A DNA stretch of 64,000 nt from an uncultured Flavobacteriaceae bacterium (GTDB lineage: Bacteria; Bacteroidota; Bacteroidia; Flavobacteriales; Flavobacteriaceae), in the NCBI GenBank assembly GCA_947495135.1, contig CANLXN010000010.1, positions 1 through 64,000 on the forward strand, given 5' to 3'. Each line of letters opens with the position of its first letter. Positions within the stretch are counted from its first letter, which is position 1. Below are positions 9,063 to 19,511 of this stretch, one piece after another. A model generated the notes under the pieces. It had not been told where the DNA came from. It did not search any database and saw nothing but the letters and a program-made list of their open reading frames with translations. The translations under genes were made by a program, and so were the position numbers.

Positions 9063-9476
9063 TCAGTCGAATGGCAATAAATCGGGTTTTAAATAGTGGT
9101 CTTTCGCTTTTTTAGAATTGTAAATGTCAAATCCGTAATGACATGCCATTAGCTCTTTAAAGTTATATTTCAGTCTTGGAAACTCATTTATAAAATCCGA
9201 AAAGCTATTCACGTTCAATTTCAGCATAAAATGATGAACTGCCTTCATTGCTGCCAAGGTTAGGGTCGTGTTATACTTATCTCTTGCACCAGCCGCTTCC
9301 ACAAATTGTAGCAGTTTAATTTGGATTCTTTTTTCTGCCCTCTCCATACCGTACTTCTTAATCATGATCCAAGCTAATCTTAAGTGGGCTTCATGTGTAA
9401 AGTAAGTAGGACTTAATATGCAGCGATCGAATTGGTACTCAAATTCGGTGTCAGAAAGTTGAAAATGCTGTTCCAT
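9063..9476 (-). CDS. Conserved hypothetical protein, 137 aa
   Basis: A helical soluble protein with no signal peptide. The segment FTHEAHLRLAWIMIKKYG (~25-42) carries two His and looks like a conserved core; it recurs in small hypothetical proteins of many bacteria, but I cannot assign a named family. It is first in a two-gene operon with the DKNYY protein. Confidence 0.6.
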   Translation of the reverse strand: MEQHFQLSDTEFEYQFDRCILSPTYFTHEAHLRLAWIMIKKYGMERAEKRIQIKLLQFVEAAGARDKYNTTLTLAAMKAVHHFMLKLNVNSFSDFINEFPRLKYNFKELMACHYGFDIYNSKKAKDHYLKPDLLPFD

Positions 9477-9638
9477 GTCTATGGTTTTAAATTGTCGACC
9501 ATTATATCCATTTTAACAAAAGTTATCTTTTTTATTACAATGTGGTGTAATCGTTTAATTTCTATATCGGTATTCAAAATTAATAATATGAGGAAGTAAT
9601 GCCAGTTAAAGTTACGGACTATTAATTAGTACAAAACT

Positions 9639-11141
9639 TTATAACTCCAGGTCTAAAATAGACAGGCAGGTATAAATTCCTTGTCTGAGGTTTCCTATTC
9701 TTATATTTTCGTTAGGACTATGCTGGTTGTTATCCATGTTTACCATTGGGACAATAATGGTAGGTACATCTAATTGGTCTATGAGCGGTACAATTGGAAC
9801 AGTGCCGCCCATGGTCCTTATTACTACTGGCTTAAATCCGAAGGTTTGTGTAAGCTGTGTTCTCATTTTCTTCCCAAAGTCGAAATTAGGATCGGTTCTA
9901 AAGGCATTTATGGGGGAAGATTGAGTGAATTTTATAATTTTGGGATATCTCCTTCTTTCCTCATCTGTAGGATCCCTGTCCAGGACATAATAACCTTGCT
10001 GCTCGATATGTCTTTTTATTTTCTGTAACTGAATAGTTCCATCTGTTTCTGGGACTAGTCTAACATCAATACTTGCAGTAGCATATTCTGGGATCACTGT
10101 TTTTAGTTTTTTCCCTGTCCAAGAGGTCCCAATCTGACGAATATTTAAGGAAGGATACTGCAAAGATTCTTGATAATTACGGCCAACTTTTTCGGAAGTA
10201 TAGATACCTAATTTATGGTTGAAACTGTTAGAATCGAAGGGGACAGCTTTCAATAGCTGTGCTGTTTCAGTATCTATTTTAATGCCTTCGTAATAGTTCT
10301 CAATTAGGACATTTCCATCCTCATCTTTCATGGTAGATAACAGTTGAGCCAATCTAAAAACGGGGTTGGGGGCGTAGTTTCCGAAATGTCCGCTGTGTTG
10401 AGGGAGTTTTGCTCCAAAGGTGGTAATGGCACAGGTTGCAATTCCTCTGCAGCCAAATGTAAGTGTTGGTTTATTAGAATCATGGGCCGGACCATCCATT
10501 ACAATGAAATAGTTGGAAGCATAGTGTTCTTTATATTTATCTAAAGTAGATAAAAGGGCAGTGGATCCATATTCTTCTTCTGGATCAAATATTATTTTAA
10601 TATTAAAACTAGGAGCACGTTTTTGGGCTTCCAGTATTTGAAGTGCAGACAACAACATAATAATGGGTGCCTTGTCATCGGCTGCTGCACGGGCGAAAAC
10701 GCGCCATTCATCGTTTATTTCTTCATTCAATTTATTCCAGTCTATAGTTTTCCATTCTCCATTTTCGTCTGCTTCCTTTAAAACTGGTGAGAAAGGATTG
10801 TTTTGATTCCAAGAATCTGGATTTACAGGTTGTCCGTCAATGTGAAAGTAGAACAACATGGTTTTATAACTGGGATCATATGTTTTTTCGACTAAAAGTA
10901 TGGGGAGGGTAGTGGAGGGTAATAGAGCTGTTTTGAAATCTAACTTTTTGTATTCGTTCGCAACCCAATTAATGTTTTTAAGCATTAAGTCTTGGTCCTC
11001 TGGTAGGTTTGGAATACTTACCAATTCTTTGTGCAAGAGTAGGATGTTTTTAAAATCTTCGTCGCTAATAGTTCTTGTATTGGATTGGCTCAACATTACA
11101 AACGGAGTGAAAATAAATAGGAAAATGAAGGGAACTCTCAT
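9639..11141 (-). CDS. Secreted M20-family metallopeptidase
   Basis: 500 residues with an N-terminal signal peptide. The M20 two-zinc site is visible in order: H100 in FYFHIDGQP, D155 in ARAAADDKAP, the glutamates of FDPEEEYGS (~186-193), D216 in FIVMDGPAH, and the C-terminal His in NMDNNQHSPNENIRI. The middle region (GCRGIATCAITTFGA) matches the lid/dimerisation domain. It should hydrolyse dipeptides or acylated amino acids in the periplasm. It is a single gene; about 240 bases separate its start from the divergent GLPGLI gene. Confidence 0.9.
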   Translation of the reverse strand: MRVPFIFLFIFTPFVMLSQSNTRTISDEDFKNILLLHKELVSIPNLPEDQDLMLKNINWVANEYKKLDFKTALLPSTTLPILLVEKTYDPSYKTMLFYFHIDGQPVNPDSWNQNNPFSPVLKEADENGEWKTIDWNKLNEEINDEWRVFARAAADDKAPIIMLLSALQILEAQKRAPSFNIKIIFDPEEEYGSTALLSTLDKYKEHYASNYFIVMDGPAHDSNKPTLTFGCRGIATCAITTFGAKLPQHSGHFGNYAPNPVFRLAQLLSTMKDEDGNVLIENYYEGIKIDTETAQLLKAVPFDSNSFNHKLGIYTSEKVGRNYQESLQYPSLNIRQIGTSWTGKKLKTVIPEYATASIDVRLVPETDGTIQLQKIKRHIEQQGYYVLDRDPTDEERRRYPKIIKFTQSSPINAFRTDPNFDFGKKMRTQLTQTFGFKPVVIRTMGGTVPIVPLIDQLDVPTIIVPMVNMDNNQHSPNENIRIGNLRQGIYTCLSILDLEL

Positions 11142-11324
11142 GGATAAGATTGTGTTTAGACGCTCAATTATAGAAGGACGTATAAATGAGTTTTAAAAAT
11201 AAGGATTTGAATACATATAAACAATTGATTTACATGTGCTTTCTATTTCTAATTTCGAAGGTTTAAATTAACCGACTACTAATTATTTGTTGGACGATTA
11301 ATGTTAATTTTTTACGAAATGACA

Positions 11325-11354
11325 TTTGCCGTGTTTAATGTTTTGATATATTCG
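11325..11354 (+). promoter_or_regulatory. Probable promoter of the GLPGLI / barrel operon
   Basis: TTTG at 11325-11328 and TATATTCG at 11347-11354 lie 18 bases apart. This fits the Bacteroidota TTTG / TAnnTTTG promoter with one mismatch and slightly short spacing, and lies 28 bases before the start codon of the GLPGLI gene. Confidence 0.45.
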
Positions 11355-11382
11355 TTCCACAATTTTACTTTAAAGACTTACT

Positions 11383-12225
11383 ATGAAATCACTATTCCTT
11401 AAGCTAACCGTACTCGTATTCCTCATTTTAGTATCGTTTAAACCAAATGTTCAAGATTTTCAAGGGAAGGCATATTACTTTTCAAAATCTACTATGGAAT
11501 TAGGTAGCTGGGGCGCTAGAATGAGTGAAGCCCAGAAAAAACAGGTGCAGGCACGGTTAAAAAACAGATTGGAAAAGACCTATGTTTTGGATTTTAACAA
11601 GCAAGAATCAGTATTTAATGAAGAAGACCAAATGGATGCTATGGCGGGTGCTACCGATACTTGGGGGAGTAATTTTTCAAGAGGAGAGCAGTATAAAAAC
11701 GTGAAAGAAAACTCGCTAGTCCAAACTCAGGAATTTTATGGCAAGAAATTTTTAGTGAAGGATAAATTACAAAACATCGATTGGCAAATGGGCTCGGAAT
11801 CTAAACAAATTGGACAATATATGTGTTTCAAAGCAACTGCTTCTGTGCCATCGGCTGAATTGGCTTGGTATGATTTTTCTTGGAGTGATTTGAGAGCGGC
11901 AAAGCCCGAAGCGAGTGCAGATTCGACCAACATAGACACCCAAGAACCAGTAGTGAAAATGACCGATGTAGAGGCATGGTATACTCTACAAATACCGGTG
12001 AGTCACGGGCCGGGTGAATACTGGGGATTGCCTGGACTTATTTTAGAAGTTAGCGCAGGAAATACTACTATGTTATGTTCTAAGGTAGTACTTAACCCAG
12101 AAGAGAAAATCATTATTGAGGCTCCAAGCAAAGGGAAAGAAATCGCCAAAAGCGAATACCAGGCTACAATCCAGACTAAAATGCGAGAAATGCGGGATAA
12201 CAGGGGCCGAAGAAGAAGAAACTAA
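11383..12225 (+). CDS. GLPGLI family protein
   Basis: 280 residues with a signal peptide (MKSLFLKLTVLVFLILVSFKPN). The signature from which the family is named is present at about residue 215 as GPGEYWGLPGLILEVS. The chain ends in a very basic tail (MRDNRGRRRRN). GLPGLI proteins are secreted Bacteroidota proteins of unknown role, nearly always encoded next to a large carboxypeptidase-regulatory-like outer-membrane barrel, as here. The following gene starts 39 bases later on the same strand. Confidence 0.9.
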   Translation: MKSLFLKLTVLVFLILVSFKPNVQDFQGKAYYFSKSTMELGSWGARMSEAQKKQVQARLKNRLEKTYVLDFNKQESVFNEEDQMDAMAGATDTWGSNFSRGEQYKNVKENSLVQTQEFYGKKFLVKDKLQNIDWQMGSESKQIGQYMCFKATASVPSAELAWYDFSWSDLRAAKPEASADSTNIDTQEPVVKMTDVEAWYTLQIPVSHGPGEYWGLPGLILEVSAGNTTMLCSKVVLNPEEKIIIEAPSKGKEIAKSEYQATIQTKMREMRDNRGRRRRN

Positions 12226-12264
12226 TGTAAAGACTCCTTTACAAAACTTTGAGGTACGCGACCT

Positions 12265-14979
12265 ATGAACATAAAATACTTTATACTCCTTTTTTTTGTT
12301 GCAAGCATTTCGCAGGCCCAAGTAAAACTTCAAGGTGTTGTAAAAGACAGTTTGAACAATCCATTAGAACTAGCCAATGTGGTAGCAATTAATAACGAAA
12401 CCAATGGCTTAGAATCTTATGGAATCACCAAAGAGCAGGGTAACTATGTATTGGAGCTTGGTGAAAACACTACTTATAAAATTCAAGTTAGTTATGTTGG
12501 GATGAAGACGTACGAGGAAACACTGTCTACTAAAGAAAGTGATCTGGTTAAGGACTACATCTTGGTTTTGGACAACGCGCTGGACGAGGTAGAGATTAGC
12601 TACGAGATGCCAGTTGTTATTCGAGGCGATACCTTAATTTATAATGCAGACTCATTTAAAGACGGTACAGAGCGGAAATTAGAGGATGTTTTGGAAAATC
12701 TACCAGGAGTAGAGATCAATGAAGATGGTCAGGTAGAAGTAGAAGGTAAAGTGGTTAACAAACTAATGGTTAATGGTAAGGATTTCTTTGACGGAGATAC
12801 CAAATTAGCTACAAAAAATATTCCCTCTAACGCAGTTAGTAAGATAGAAGTGCTGCGCAATTATGCTGAAGTTGGTCAACTAAGTAGTGTGAGGAATAAC
12901 CAAGACAATGTAGCTTTAAATATCAAACTTAAAGAAGGGAAGGAAAATTTTTGGTTTGGCAATGTTACGGCTGGCGGAGGTAGCGCACCAGATAACGCAC
13001 TTTACTTATTGCAGCCCAAGCTGTTTTATTACAGTCCCAAATACAGTATCAATTTTATTGGAGATTTAAATAACACGGGGGAGGTAGCTTTGACTCGTAG
13101 GGATATTAGAGGTTTTGGAGGAGGTTTTAGAGCCCCAAGTAGCAGCAGCGGCACGAGTATCAACTTAGGAGATAATAGTCTTAATTTTTTGACCAATCAA
13201 GATAATGCCTTGGAGATTGAGAATAAGTTAGCTACAGGAAATTTTAGTTATTCACCAAACGCTGGATTAGATCTAAGCGGATTTCTCATTTTTAATAGTA
13301 GTAGAATACTCTCTAGGGAAACGAGTTTTGTACAATACACTAATGCAGATTTAGATATACCAGACGAGTTTACAGAACAAACTAGTAAGGAGCGTTCTAA
13401 CCAAGGTTTGCTAAAGCTTAGCGCTTCCTATAAACCCAACTTTAATAATCAATTGGATTACGATATTTTAGGAAGAATATCGAACGACTCACAAAATCAA
13501 AATATCTTTTCTTCTGTCATAGGAACGACCAACCAGCTGGATGAGGTTACCCCTTTCAGTGTCAACCAAAATATAAACTACTATTTCACGCCCAACGAGA
13601 CGAATATTTTTGCATTTGAAGCACAGCACCTATTAAAGAATGAGGATCCATTTTACAATGCTATTTTGGAAAATAATGTCAATGAGGAAGATGCGTTTGA
13701 TACCACGGCAGATGCCTTGGGCTTAGATACTACGCTGTCTAATTACAACCTAGGTCAGAATAGGCGAATTAAGTCCAATCAATTAGACGCCAAATTAGAT
13801 TACTACTATATTATTAATGCAAGAAGTAATATTAATTTGACACTAGGAACTATATTAAGTAGGCAGGAGTTTAATTCCAATATTTTCCAGTTTCTTGCGG
13901 ATGGATCCCAGTTTAATCCTACGCCCACCTTTAACGAAGGACGTGCAACCAACGATATCGAATACAATTTTAGTGATGTGTATTTGGGGGCCCATTACCG
14001 TTTAAAAAGTGGAAAATTTACGTTCACTCCTGGATTTTCAGTGCATGCCTACGGAAACAAAAACAGTCAATTTGGGGATACTTTCAAAGATAATTTTTTC
14101 CGGGTTTTACCAGATTTCGAAACGCGAATCCAGTTTAAGAAGAGCGAGGCACTTACCTTAAAGTATGATATGCGAAATCAATTCACTGATGTTACACGAT
14201 TGGCACAAGGATTGGTCTTGAATAACTACAACAGTATTCAATTTGGGGAACCAGACTTACAGAATGCGCTTTCGCACAACGTAAGTCTGTTTTACAGTAG
14301 TTTCAATCTCTTTAACTACACGAATGTCTTTGCCAGAGCCTCTTATTCCAGTAATATTGATCAGATACGAAGCCTCACTAATTTTGAGAATGTGATTCGC
14401 ACAAGTACTTTTTTCAATTCCAGTTTTGCAGATGAAAACGTTAATGTCTTTGGTCGAGTACAGCGAACCTTTGGTAAGGTGAGAGCAAGTTTAAATGCTC
14501 GTTTTAATTACAGTAAAATTAATCAGTTTGTTCAAGGTCAGCAATCGTTAAATGAAGGATACACGCAAACTTATACTCCAGGCTTACGAACCAATTTTAA
14601 GGTCGCACCAAATATGAGCCTTAGTTATCGTTACAGTGTCACAAATAACGACCAAGGGAACCGTAAGACGCAGTTCATAACCAACGCGCCCACTATCGAG
14701 TTTGATGCATATATATGGAAAAGGGTCACTTTACGCTCTAATTATAGTTATACTAATCAAGATCTTGGTAATGGGGAATCGCAATCTTTTCAGAATTGGG
14801 ACGCTAGCCTTTCTTATCGAAAAGACAGGGATGCTAAATGGGAGTATGAGCTAAAGGCAACGAATATTTTGAATATCGATTCTCAAGTAAGGAACAGCGC
14901 AAACGATATTTCAGTTTTTAGTTCTGAAACTTTTATCCAACCAAGATTTTTAACGTTTAGGTTTGTGTATACCTTATAG
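12265..14979 (+). CDS. Outer membrane beta-barrel protein with carboxypeptidase-regulatory-like domain (TonB receptor-like)
   Basis: 904 residues. After the signal peptide, residues ~20-105 form a CarboxypepD_reg-like domain (KLQGVVKDSLNNPLELANVV). A plug-like region follows (LENLPGVEINEDGQVEVEGK and VSKIEVLRNYAEVG, ~145-200), then a long beta-barrel ending in an aromatic-rich strand (LTFRFVYTL). This is the Bacteroidota family of TonB-dependent-receptor-like barrels partnered with GLPGLI proteins. It probably takes up or exports an unknown ligand. Operon with the preceding gene. Confidence 0.88.
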   Translation: MNIKYFILLFFVASISQAQVKLQGVVKDSLNNPLELANVVAINNETNGLESYGITKEQGNYVLELGENTTYKIQVSYVGMKTYEETLSTKESDLVKDYILVLDNALDEVEISYEMPVVIRGDTLIYNADSFKDGTERKLEDVLENLPGVEINEDGQVEVEGKVVNKLMVNGKDFFDGDTKLATKNIPSNAVSKIEVLRNYAEVGQLSSVRNNQDNVALNIKLKEGKENFWFGNVTAGGGSAPDNALYLLQPKLFYYSPKYSINFIGDLNNTGEVALTRRDIRGFGGGFRAPSSSSGTSINLGDNSLNFLTNQDNALEIENKLATGNFSYSPNAGLDLSGFLIFNSSRILSRETSFVQYTNADLDIPDEFTEQTSKERSNQGLLKLSASYKPNFNNQLDYDILGRISNDSQNQNIFSSVIGTTNQLDEVTPFSVNQNINYYFTPNETNIFAFEAQHLLKNEDPFYNAILENNVNEEDAFDTTADALGLDTTLSNYNLGQNRRIKSNQLDAKLDYYYIINARSNINLTLGTILSRQEFNSNIFQFLADGSQFNPTPTFNEGRATNDIEYNFSDVYLGAHYRLKSGKFTFTPGFSVHAYGNKNSQFGDTFKDNFFRVLPDFETRIQFKKSEALTLKYDMRNQFTDVTRLAQGLVLNNYNSIQFGEPDLQNALSHNVSLFYSSFNLFNYTNVFARASYSSNIDQIRSLTNFENVIRTSTFFNSSFADENVNVFGRVQRTFGKVRASLNARFNYSKINQFVQGQQSLNEGYTQTYTPGLRTNFKVAPNMSLSYRYSVTNNDQGNRKTQFITNAPTIEFDAYIWKRVTLRSNYSYTNQDLGNGESQSFQNWDASLSYRKDRDAKWEYELKATNILNIDSQVRNSANDISVFSSETFIQPRFLTFRFVYTL

Positions 14980-15009
14980 CCTATTCTAGGCGCTTGAAAT
15001 TGGAAGATT

Positions 15010-15477
15010 CTAATTGCCTTTTTTTTCAGGTCTAATTTTCTTTTCTGAAATAGACATAACGATGCTTTTTGGCGCTGTATAAATATTGGTCAGTTCGGTG
15101 TTTAATTTTTCCGAAATTCCTACGGCTTCCCATATCATGTGTTCTAGGTCTTCCTTTGGGAACGATTCGAAGTTTTTAACTGAAATATGCCTTATTAGTT
15201 TTCCTTGCCCCTTTAAGTCTACTCCTGTCTTCGTTAGTTCTGCTCCACGATTAAATCCGAAATTTACGTGTTTAGAATAAACAGCGATATGGCAAAATGC
15301 ATCCTTTAGTTTTTCAGATTTGGAGTAAGCTATTGCGACCGCATTGTAATTGTCCCAAATCAACTCGTTTGCTTCTGGCACTAAATTGGTAATGAAATCA
15401 CGTAATTCAAGGGTTAGTTTTTGAATCTTATCATCATAAGGAGCAATGAATGTTTTGAGTTGAGCGTTGGGCTTCAT
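15010..15477 (-). CDS. DUF1801 protein (YdhG/YdeI-like)
   Basis: 155 residues. The pattern LRDFITNLVPEANELIWDNYNAVAIAY, then the CHIAVYSKHVNFGFNRGAEL core and the late IRHISVKNFESF segment match DUF1801, a small alpha/beta fold related to YdhG/YdeI. Biochemical role unknown. Its start is 3 bases from the stop of the upstream gene, so the two are co-transcribed. Confidence 0.8.
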   Translation of the reverse strand: MKPNAQLKTFIAPYDDKIQKLTLELRDFITNLVPEANELIWDNYNAVAIAYSKSEKLKDAFCHIAVYSKHVNFGFNRGAELTKTGVDLKGQGKLIRHISVKNFESFPKEDLEHMIWEAVGISEKLNTELTNIYTAPKSIVMSISEKKIRPEKKGN

Positions 15478-15480
15478 TTT

Positions 15481-15948
15481 TTATATTTTCAGTTTTAAAA
15501 GTTTGATCAGTTCTGTTGCTCTTGGCTTAGATATATAAAAACCATCAGACTCCAAGATGGATTTATGGGAAGAGTGTTCTTCAATAAATGGAATTACAGA
15601 GGATTTCAATTGCACTAGCCATTGATCAACCGCCAAATCAAGAGCTAAGGCACTATCGCCTCTAAAACCTCTTCCAGTAACTTTTGGTTTGGCTATTGCA
15701 AGATATTGATCGTTATATACATCGCCTAGGTCCTCGTCGAAGTATGAAATACTTAGATCGTAGAATTCGAAACGAGTCTTGTATTCGAAAAAAATAAAAA
15801 CACTTAGCCCTTTGTCAAATTTTTTAAATATTCTCTTGGATGTTTTTGTATGTCTAATAAAACCATGCTCCTCGAAGAAGGGAAGGATTTTGTTCTTAAA
15901 TAATCGTTCAAATTCTTTTTTTCTTTCTTTGGTGGTAAGTTCGCTCAT
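15481..15948 (-). CDS. DUF4304-like hypothetical protein
   Basis: 155 residues, soluble. FKNKILPFFEEHGFIRHTKTSKRIFKKFDKGLSVFIFFEY has the layout of the DUF4304 family (helix, GF-R, aromatic strand pair), with a second helical half. The match is weaker than for the gene at 60233. Two-gene operon with the DUF1801 gene. Confidence 0.5.
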   Translation of the reverse strand: MSELTTKERKKEFERLFKNKILPFFEEHGFIRHTKTSKRIFKKFDKGLSVFIFFEYKTRFEFYDLSISYFDEDLGDVYNDQYLAIAKPKVTGRGFRGDSALALDLAVDQWLVQLKSSVIPFIEEHSSHKSILESDGFYISKPRATELIKLLKLKI

Positions 15949-16121
15949 TGTTCCTATTTAGGCCAGAGGGTTTTATATGAAAAGCAACAGACTCAAAGAT
16001 GTCGTTTTCAGAATAAATCAAAGATAGGAGAAAATGGATAGAACTAAGAAGGAGCTCTGAACCTATACATTTTAAAAGATTCTTATTAGTTAAATTTACA
16101 AAATAATGTCTGCCATTGAGG

Positions 16122-16616
16122 TCATTGATTGCGGTATAGTGCTGTCACTTGAGATGGGTTTGTGGTATCATTGATTTCATAAAAATAATCTAACTGCCAT
16201 TTTTGAGTGCGCTTGGCCTGCTTATTTATTGCAATGTCCCAATTTGGATAAACTCTGAATCCTCGTTTCCCTTCTTTAAAGTCTGTTGAGATTATTCCTT
16301 TTTTTACTAAAACAGACTGCGGAAAAACAAATTGTCCAGATTTGTCATTAGCATGAACATTTACCACGTAAAAGTCAATGAGATCATTTTGATCAAAAGG
16401 CTTAATTGGACCAGTCCCATTCCTTGTCCAGAAAGTGACAAATTGGCCCACTTTTTTTGGAGTAATTTTAGCATTTCTACAAATAATAAGCTTTCCATTC
16501 AATTCAAATTGACAAGCTTCATACTCCTTACTTTCTTTTTCTATTTTGAAGTTAGAAATTTTGAGTGCACAGACATCGTACACTTGTTCTTTTAGTTGCT
16601 TGAGGGTATTGGTCAT
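16122..16616 (-). CDS. MepB-family protein
   Basis: 164 residues. ESKEYEACQFELNGKLIICRNAKITPKKVGQFVTFWTRN followed by PFDQNDLIDFYVVNV and GKRGFRVYPNWD match the MepB family (named from the Staphylococcus mepRAB operon; molecular function unresolved). No MATE transporter or MarR regulator lies nearby, so it is a stand-alone copy. Confidence 0.85.
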   Translation of the reverse strand: MTNTLKQLKEQVYDVCALKISNFKIEKESKEYEACQFELNGKLIICRNAKITPKKVGQFVTFWTRNGTGPIKPFDQNDLIDFYVVNVHANDKSGQFVFPQSVLVKKGIISTDFKEGKRGFRVYPNWDIAINKQAKRTQKWQLDYFYEINDTTNPSQVTALYRNQ

Positions 16617-16654
16617 TTATTTAGTTCCAATTAATATTCTTGGTGTTACGTTAA

Positions 16655-18097
16655 TTAGTTAATACCAAGGCGTATTTTAGATTTCTCTGGGTTGAAGTTA
16701 CTTTTCTTGAATGGGTGGGCTTCGGTATTAAAAACATAATTATTAAAATCAAATTCATTTTTGTCGACTACCGAGACGTAAAAATATTTAAGGGTCTCGG
16801 CGAAAAAGTAAGTCGCTAAATGGTCCTTTTCTTTCATGGTACGCACATCTTCTATCGAATTAAAGGCAACTTCGTTTCTGCAACACGCTTTTATATCTTT
16901 CCAATATCCATAGATCATGTTCAAGTATTTTTGCTTGCCTGTTATTTGATGCAGGTAATAAGCCGATTCGATGATCTCTGGATTGAGTTCCGAATTGGCA
17001 TACTCAATTGAGTCTACATCGTATAGATAGCGTGTAGGCAGAAGTCCGTACTTATTCCATAACCAATCCCATGTTGCCATGTTCTTTTCGGCATTTTCAA
17101 TATCACCGTGTAGGGCTTGTATTGCAGGAAAAAAAGCATCGTACAGAGACATCGATCTTTTTACAATTTCTCCGCTGTGCATATTTACACAGGCGTAAAA
17201 CTGTTTGCCGTCGTATTCTTCCGCATAATACTGATTAATTTTCTCTAGACTGTATTCCCAAATCTCTTGTATTTCTGGATCTGGAAACAGCAAGTTGCTT
17301 TTAAATAAGTACTCATAATAGGAGTCCATTCCGGCTTGCAGATACGACCAATTATTAACCCACTCACCGGTTTCAATATTTATAAAATCCCCAGGTAAAC
17401 CAATTTCAGATTTCCTTTCAAATATAGCTTTGGTCGCCTTTTTCGCTGCTTGATAGTATTTGGGATCTTTAGAATAGTAGCTCAGGATGCCAAATTCGAA
17501 TAAATAGGTGGCGGCTTGTGCCGTATTTACCACCTTTCCATCGCCTTTCCCGAGATTACCAGAGGTAGCTCCTGTTTTTAAGTTGACAGAGTGGTAGGGG
17601 ATCCCTGTGGGAGAATCGAAGGCAGGAAGCAGTCTATTTCCAAAGTCGATGGCCTTCTTGAGTATTTCTTCGTTCTTGGTATCGTCATAGATGGCTAACA
17701 ATCCACCAAGAATTCGTATGTTAACTTCAAATACCTGTACATATATATCTTGGTTCCATTCCTTTGATAATGCGTATTCTTCTATTTCTTTCGTTTCTTT
17801 ATCTAACCCCATAATGGCTAACGTGCTGTATGCATCGAAGGGAGATATTCCGAGGGATTCTTCATACCAATTAAAACCCGATTTTGAAAGAGGTAATAAT
17901 ACATCGTATCCCCAAGCATATTGTTTGTAAGCATCCCATGATCGCAGCATTTCTGCTTTTATTTCTTCAGGTTGGTAGGCTAAAGTATCGAGGATTTCTT
18001 CTCTCTCCGTCTCCCTTTTATTTTCTTTATTTTTTTCTGAAGAATTACATGATATTAATAGGGAAATAGCTAGAATAGAAAGGATTTTGAATTTCAT
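16655..18097 (-). CDS. Lipoprotein with an (alpha/alpha)6-toroid, glycosidase/epimerase-like domain
   Basis: 480 residues. Lipobox LAISLLISC, then a repeated pattern of helix pairs with aromatic tips (ESLGISPFDAYSTLAIMGLD, YLFEFGILSYYSK, YESAYYLHQITGKQKY). This is characteristic of the six-hairpin or alpha-mannosidase-like toroid folds found in glucosamine epimerases and several glycoside hydrolases. HS in GIPYHSVNLKTG and CC in DIKACCRNEVAF could be active-site neighbours. The substrate is probably a glycan, but no family can be named with certainty. Confidence 0.5.
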   Translation of the reverse strand: MKFKILSILAISLLISCNSSEKNKENKRETEREEILDTLAYQPEEIKAEMLRSWDAYKQYAWGYDVLLPLSKSGFNWYEESLGISPFDAYSTLAIMGLDKETKEIEEYALSKEWNQDIYVQVFEVNIRILGGLLAIYDDTKNEEILKKAIDFGNRLLPAFDSPTGIPYHSVNLKTGATSGNLGKGDGKVVNTAQAATYLFEFGILSYYSKDPKYYQAAKKATKAIFERKSEIGLPGDFINIETGEWVNNWSYLQAGMDSYYEYLFKSNLLFPDPEIQEIWEYSLEKINQYYAEEYDGKQFYACVNMHSGEIVKRSMSLYDAFFPAIQALHGDIENAEKNMATWDWLWNKYGLLPTRYLYDVDSIEYANSELNPEIIESAYYLHQITGKQKYLNMIYGYWKDIKACCRNEVAFNSIEDVRTMKEKDHLATYFFAETLKYFYVSVVDKNEFDFNNYVFNTEAHPFKKSNFNPEKSKIRLGIN

Positions 18098-18242
18098 ATA
18101 ATTTCAATTGAATAACGTTTAATTGATGTTTTTTGCCATACTTTTTATTAGGACTTATTTTACTATTTCAAACATATTATTCAGAATTAAAAGTGTGAAA
18201 ATAAAATGTGTTCAAAAAATTTGTGTCGATAACAATCTGAAA

Positions 18243-19298
18243 TTACTTTAATAATAAGTAACCATATTGTACTTCCCTGTATTTCTGAACAAGAACGTCT
18301 TCCTTATAAAGCTCTAGAGTTCTTGAATTATTACTAAATAAGTCCACCTCTGGAGGCCATATCGAGAAAATTTCTCCCGGAGCTGATGTACCAGACCTCA
18401 TAATTACTCCCTTCTCGTTCTTTAGGTGAAAATTAAAAGTGTCTTTCGTGAAATTAATTATTAGAGCGCTTTTCCCAATTTCATCCGAAGATTTTAAATG
18501 ATCGTTGATAGTGTTCTCTGTTATTTTTTCTAAAGGTTTTTGTCCAAGATTCTTGAACAGAACGTCTATATCGGAAGCTGAATATCCCGCTCTCAGAATT
18601 TTGAGCTTAGATAGTATTCCAAGCATTTCGACCCGGTAGCTATTTATAGTGTTTGAGTATTCCATGGATTTTTCCCAATGGCTAAATAACCTATTCTTGT
18701 ATTTCTCGTCTGTTAAAAAGTAATGATACGCATTTTCATTAGAGAGCGAATCGGATAATCTTGCCCACGAAAAATTAAGGTTCATAAAGTCTCCATTTTG
18801 TTCTGAAGAGATTCTTAAACGATTCATATTGTCAATTTCTCGTTCTCTTGTATATCGAAACCCATTGATGTCGAAGAGAATTTGTTTATACTTTTCATCG
18901 AGAAGTTCTTCCTGCTCTAGTAACTTGTCTAAATTATCTAAATTGGGATTTAACGTAATTCGATACGTTAATAGATACCTTAAGATGTCATTATTGGCAT
19001 AATCTTTTCGAGTGACCTTATTGGCTAGTACGCGTTTTACAATCGAATCCATTTCGGCAGAAATCGCCAAGTCGCTATTCGCATTATCAACGGCTGTTGC
19101 CAGTTCATTCTCAAACTCGTCAAATAATGCTTCGATGCTATTTTGCGTTTTGCGAGTTTCATTCCAGTTACTCACCTGCAAAGCAATTAGGATACCAATT
19201 ACCACAAGAATGATTTCACCTATTGCATATTTAACGTATTTTATACTTTTGCCTTCTGACAGAAGTTTTCGTCTAATTTTTGTGAAAATTTTTATCAT
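18243..19298 (-). CDS. DUF6090 membrane-anchored protein
   Basis: 351 residues. The N-terminus (MIKIFTKIRRKLLSEGKSIK, then YAIGEIILVVIGILIALQVSNWNE) is the diagnostic DUF6090 start: a short basic segment and one membrane helix at ~25-45. The remainder is a helical periplasmic domain. These proteins are very common in Flavobacteriaceae; function unknown. Single gene. Confidence 0.85.
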   Translation of the reverse strand: MIKIFTKIRRKLLSEGKSIKYVKYAIGEIILVVIGILIALQVSNWNETRKTQNSIEALFDEFENELATAVDNANSDLAISAEMDSIVKRVLANKVTRKDYANNDILRYLLTYRITLNPNLDNLDKLLEQEELLDEKYKQILFDINGFRYTREREIDNMNRLRISSEQNGDFMNLNFSWARLSDSLSNENAYHYFLTDEKYKNRLFSHWEKSMEYSNTINSYRVEMLGILSKLKILRAGYSASDIDVLFKNLGQKPLEKITENTINDHLKSSDEIGKSALIINFTKDTFNFHLKNEKGVIMRSGTSAPGEIFSIWPPEVDLFSNNSRTLELYKEDVLVQKYREVQYGYLLLK

Positions 19299-19511
19299 TG
19301 GTGATGGTTGCTTAATACGAAAGCAAGATAGCTGTATTGTTTATTTTGAAGCTGCTATCTATAGGTTTGTTATTTTTATTAAAGATAGAAATTTAATCGA
19401 AAATAGGCTTTATGATGGTTTGTTTATCTCCTAAAAATAGAGGTGTTAAAAACGCTTAGCACTAAATATATTTTCCCTAAACAATCATCTTGCTCCTCAT
19501 TACATCTAACG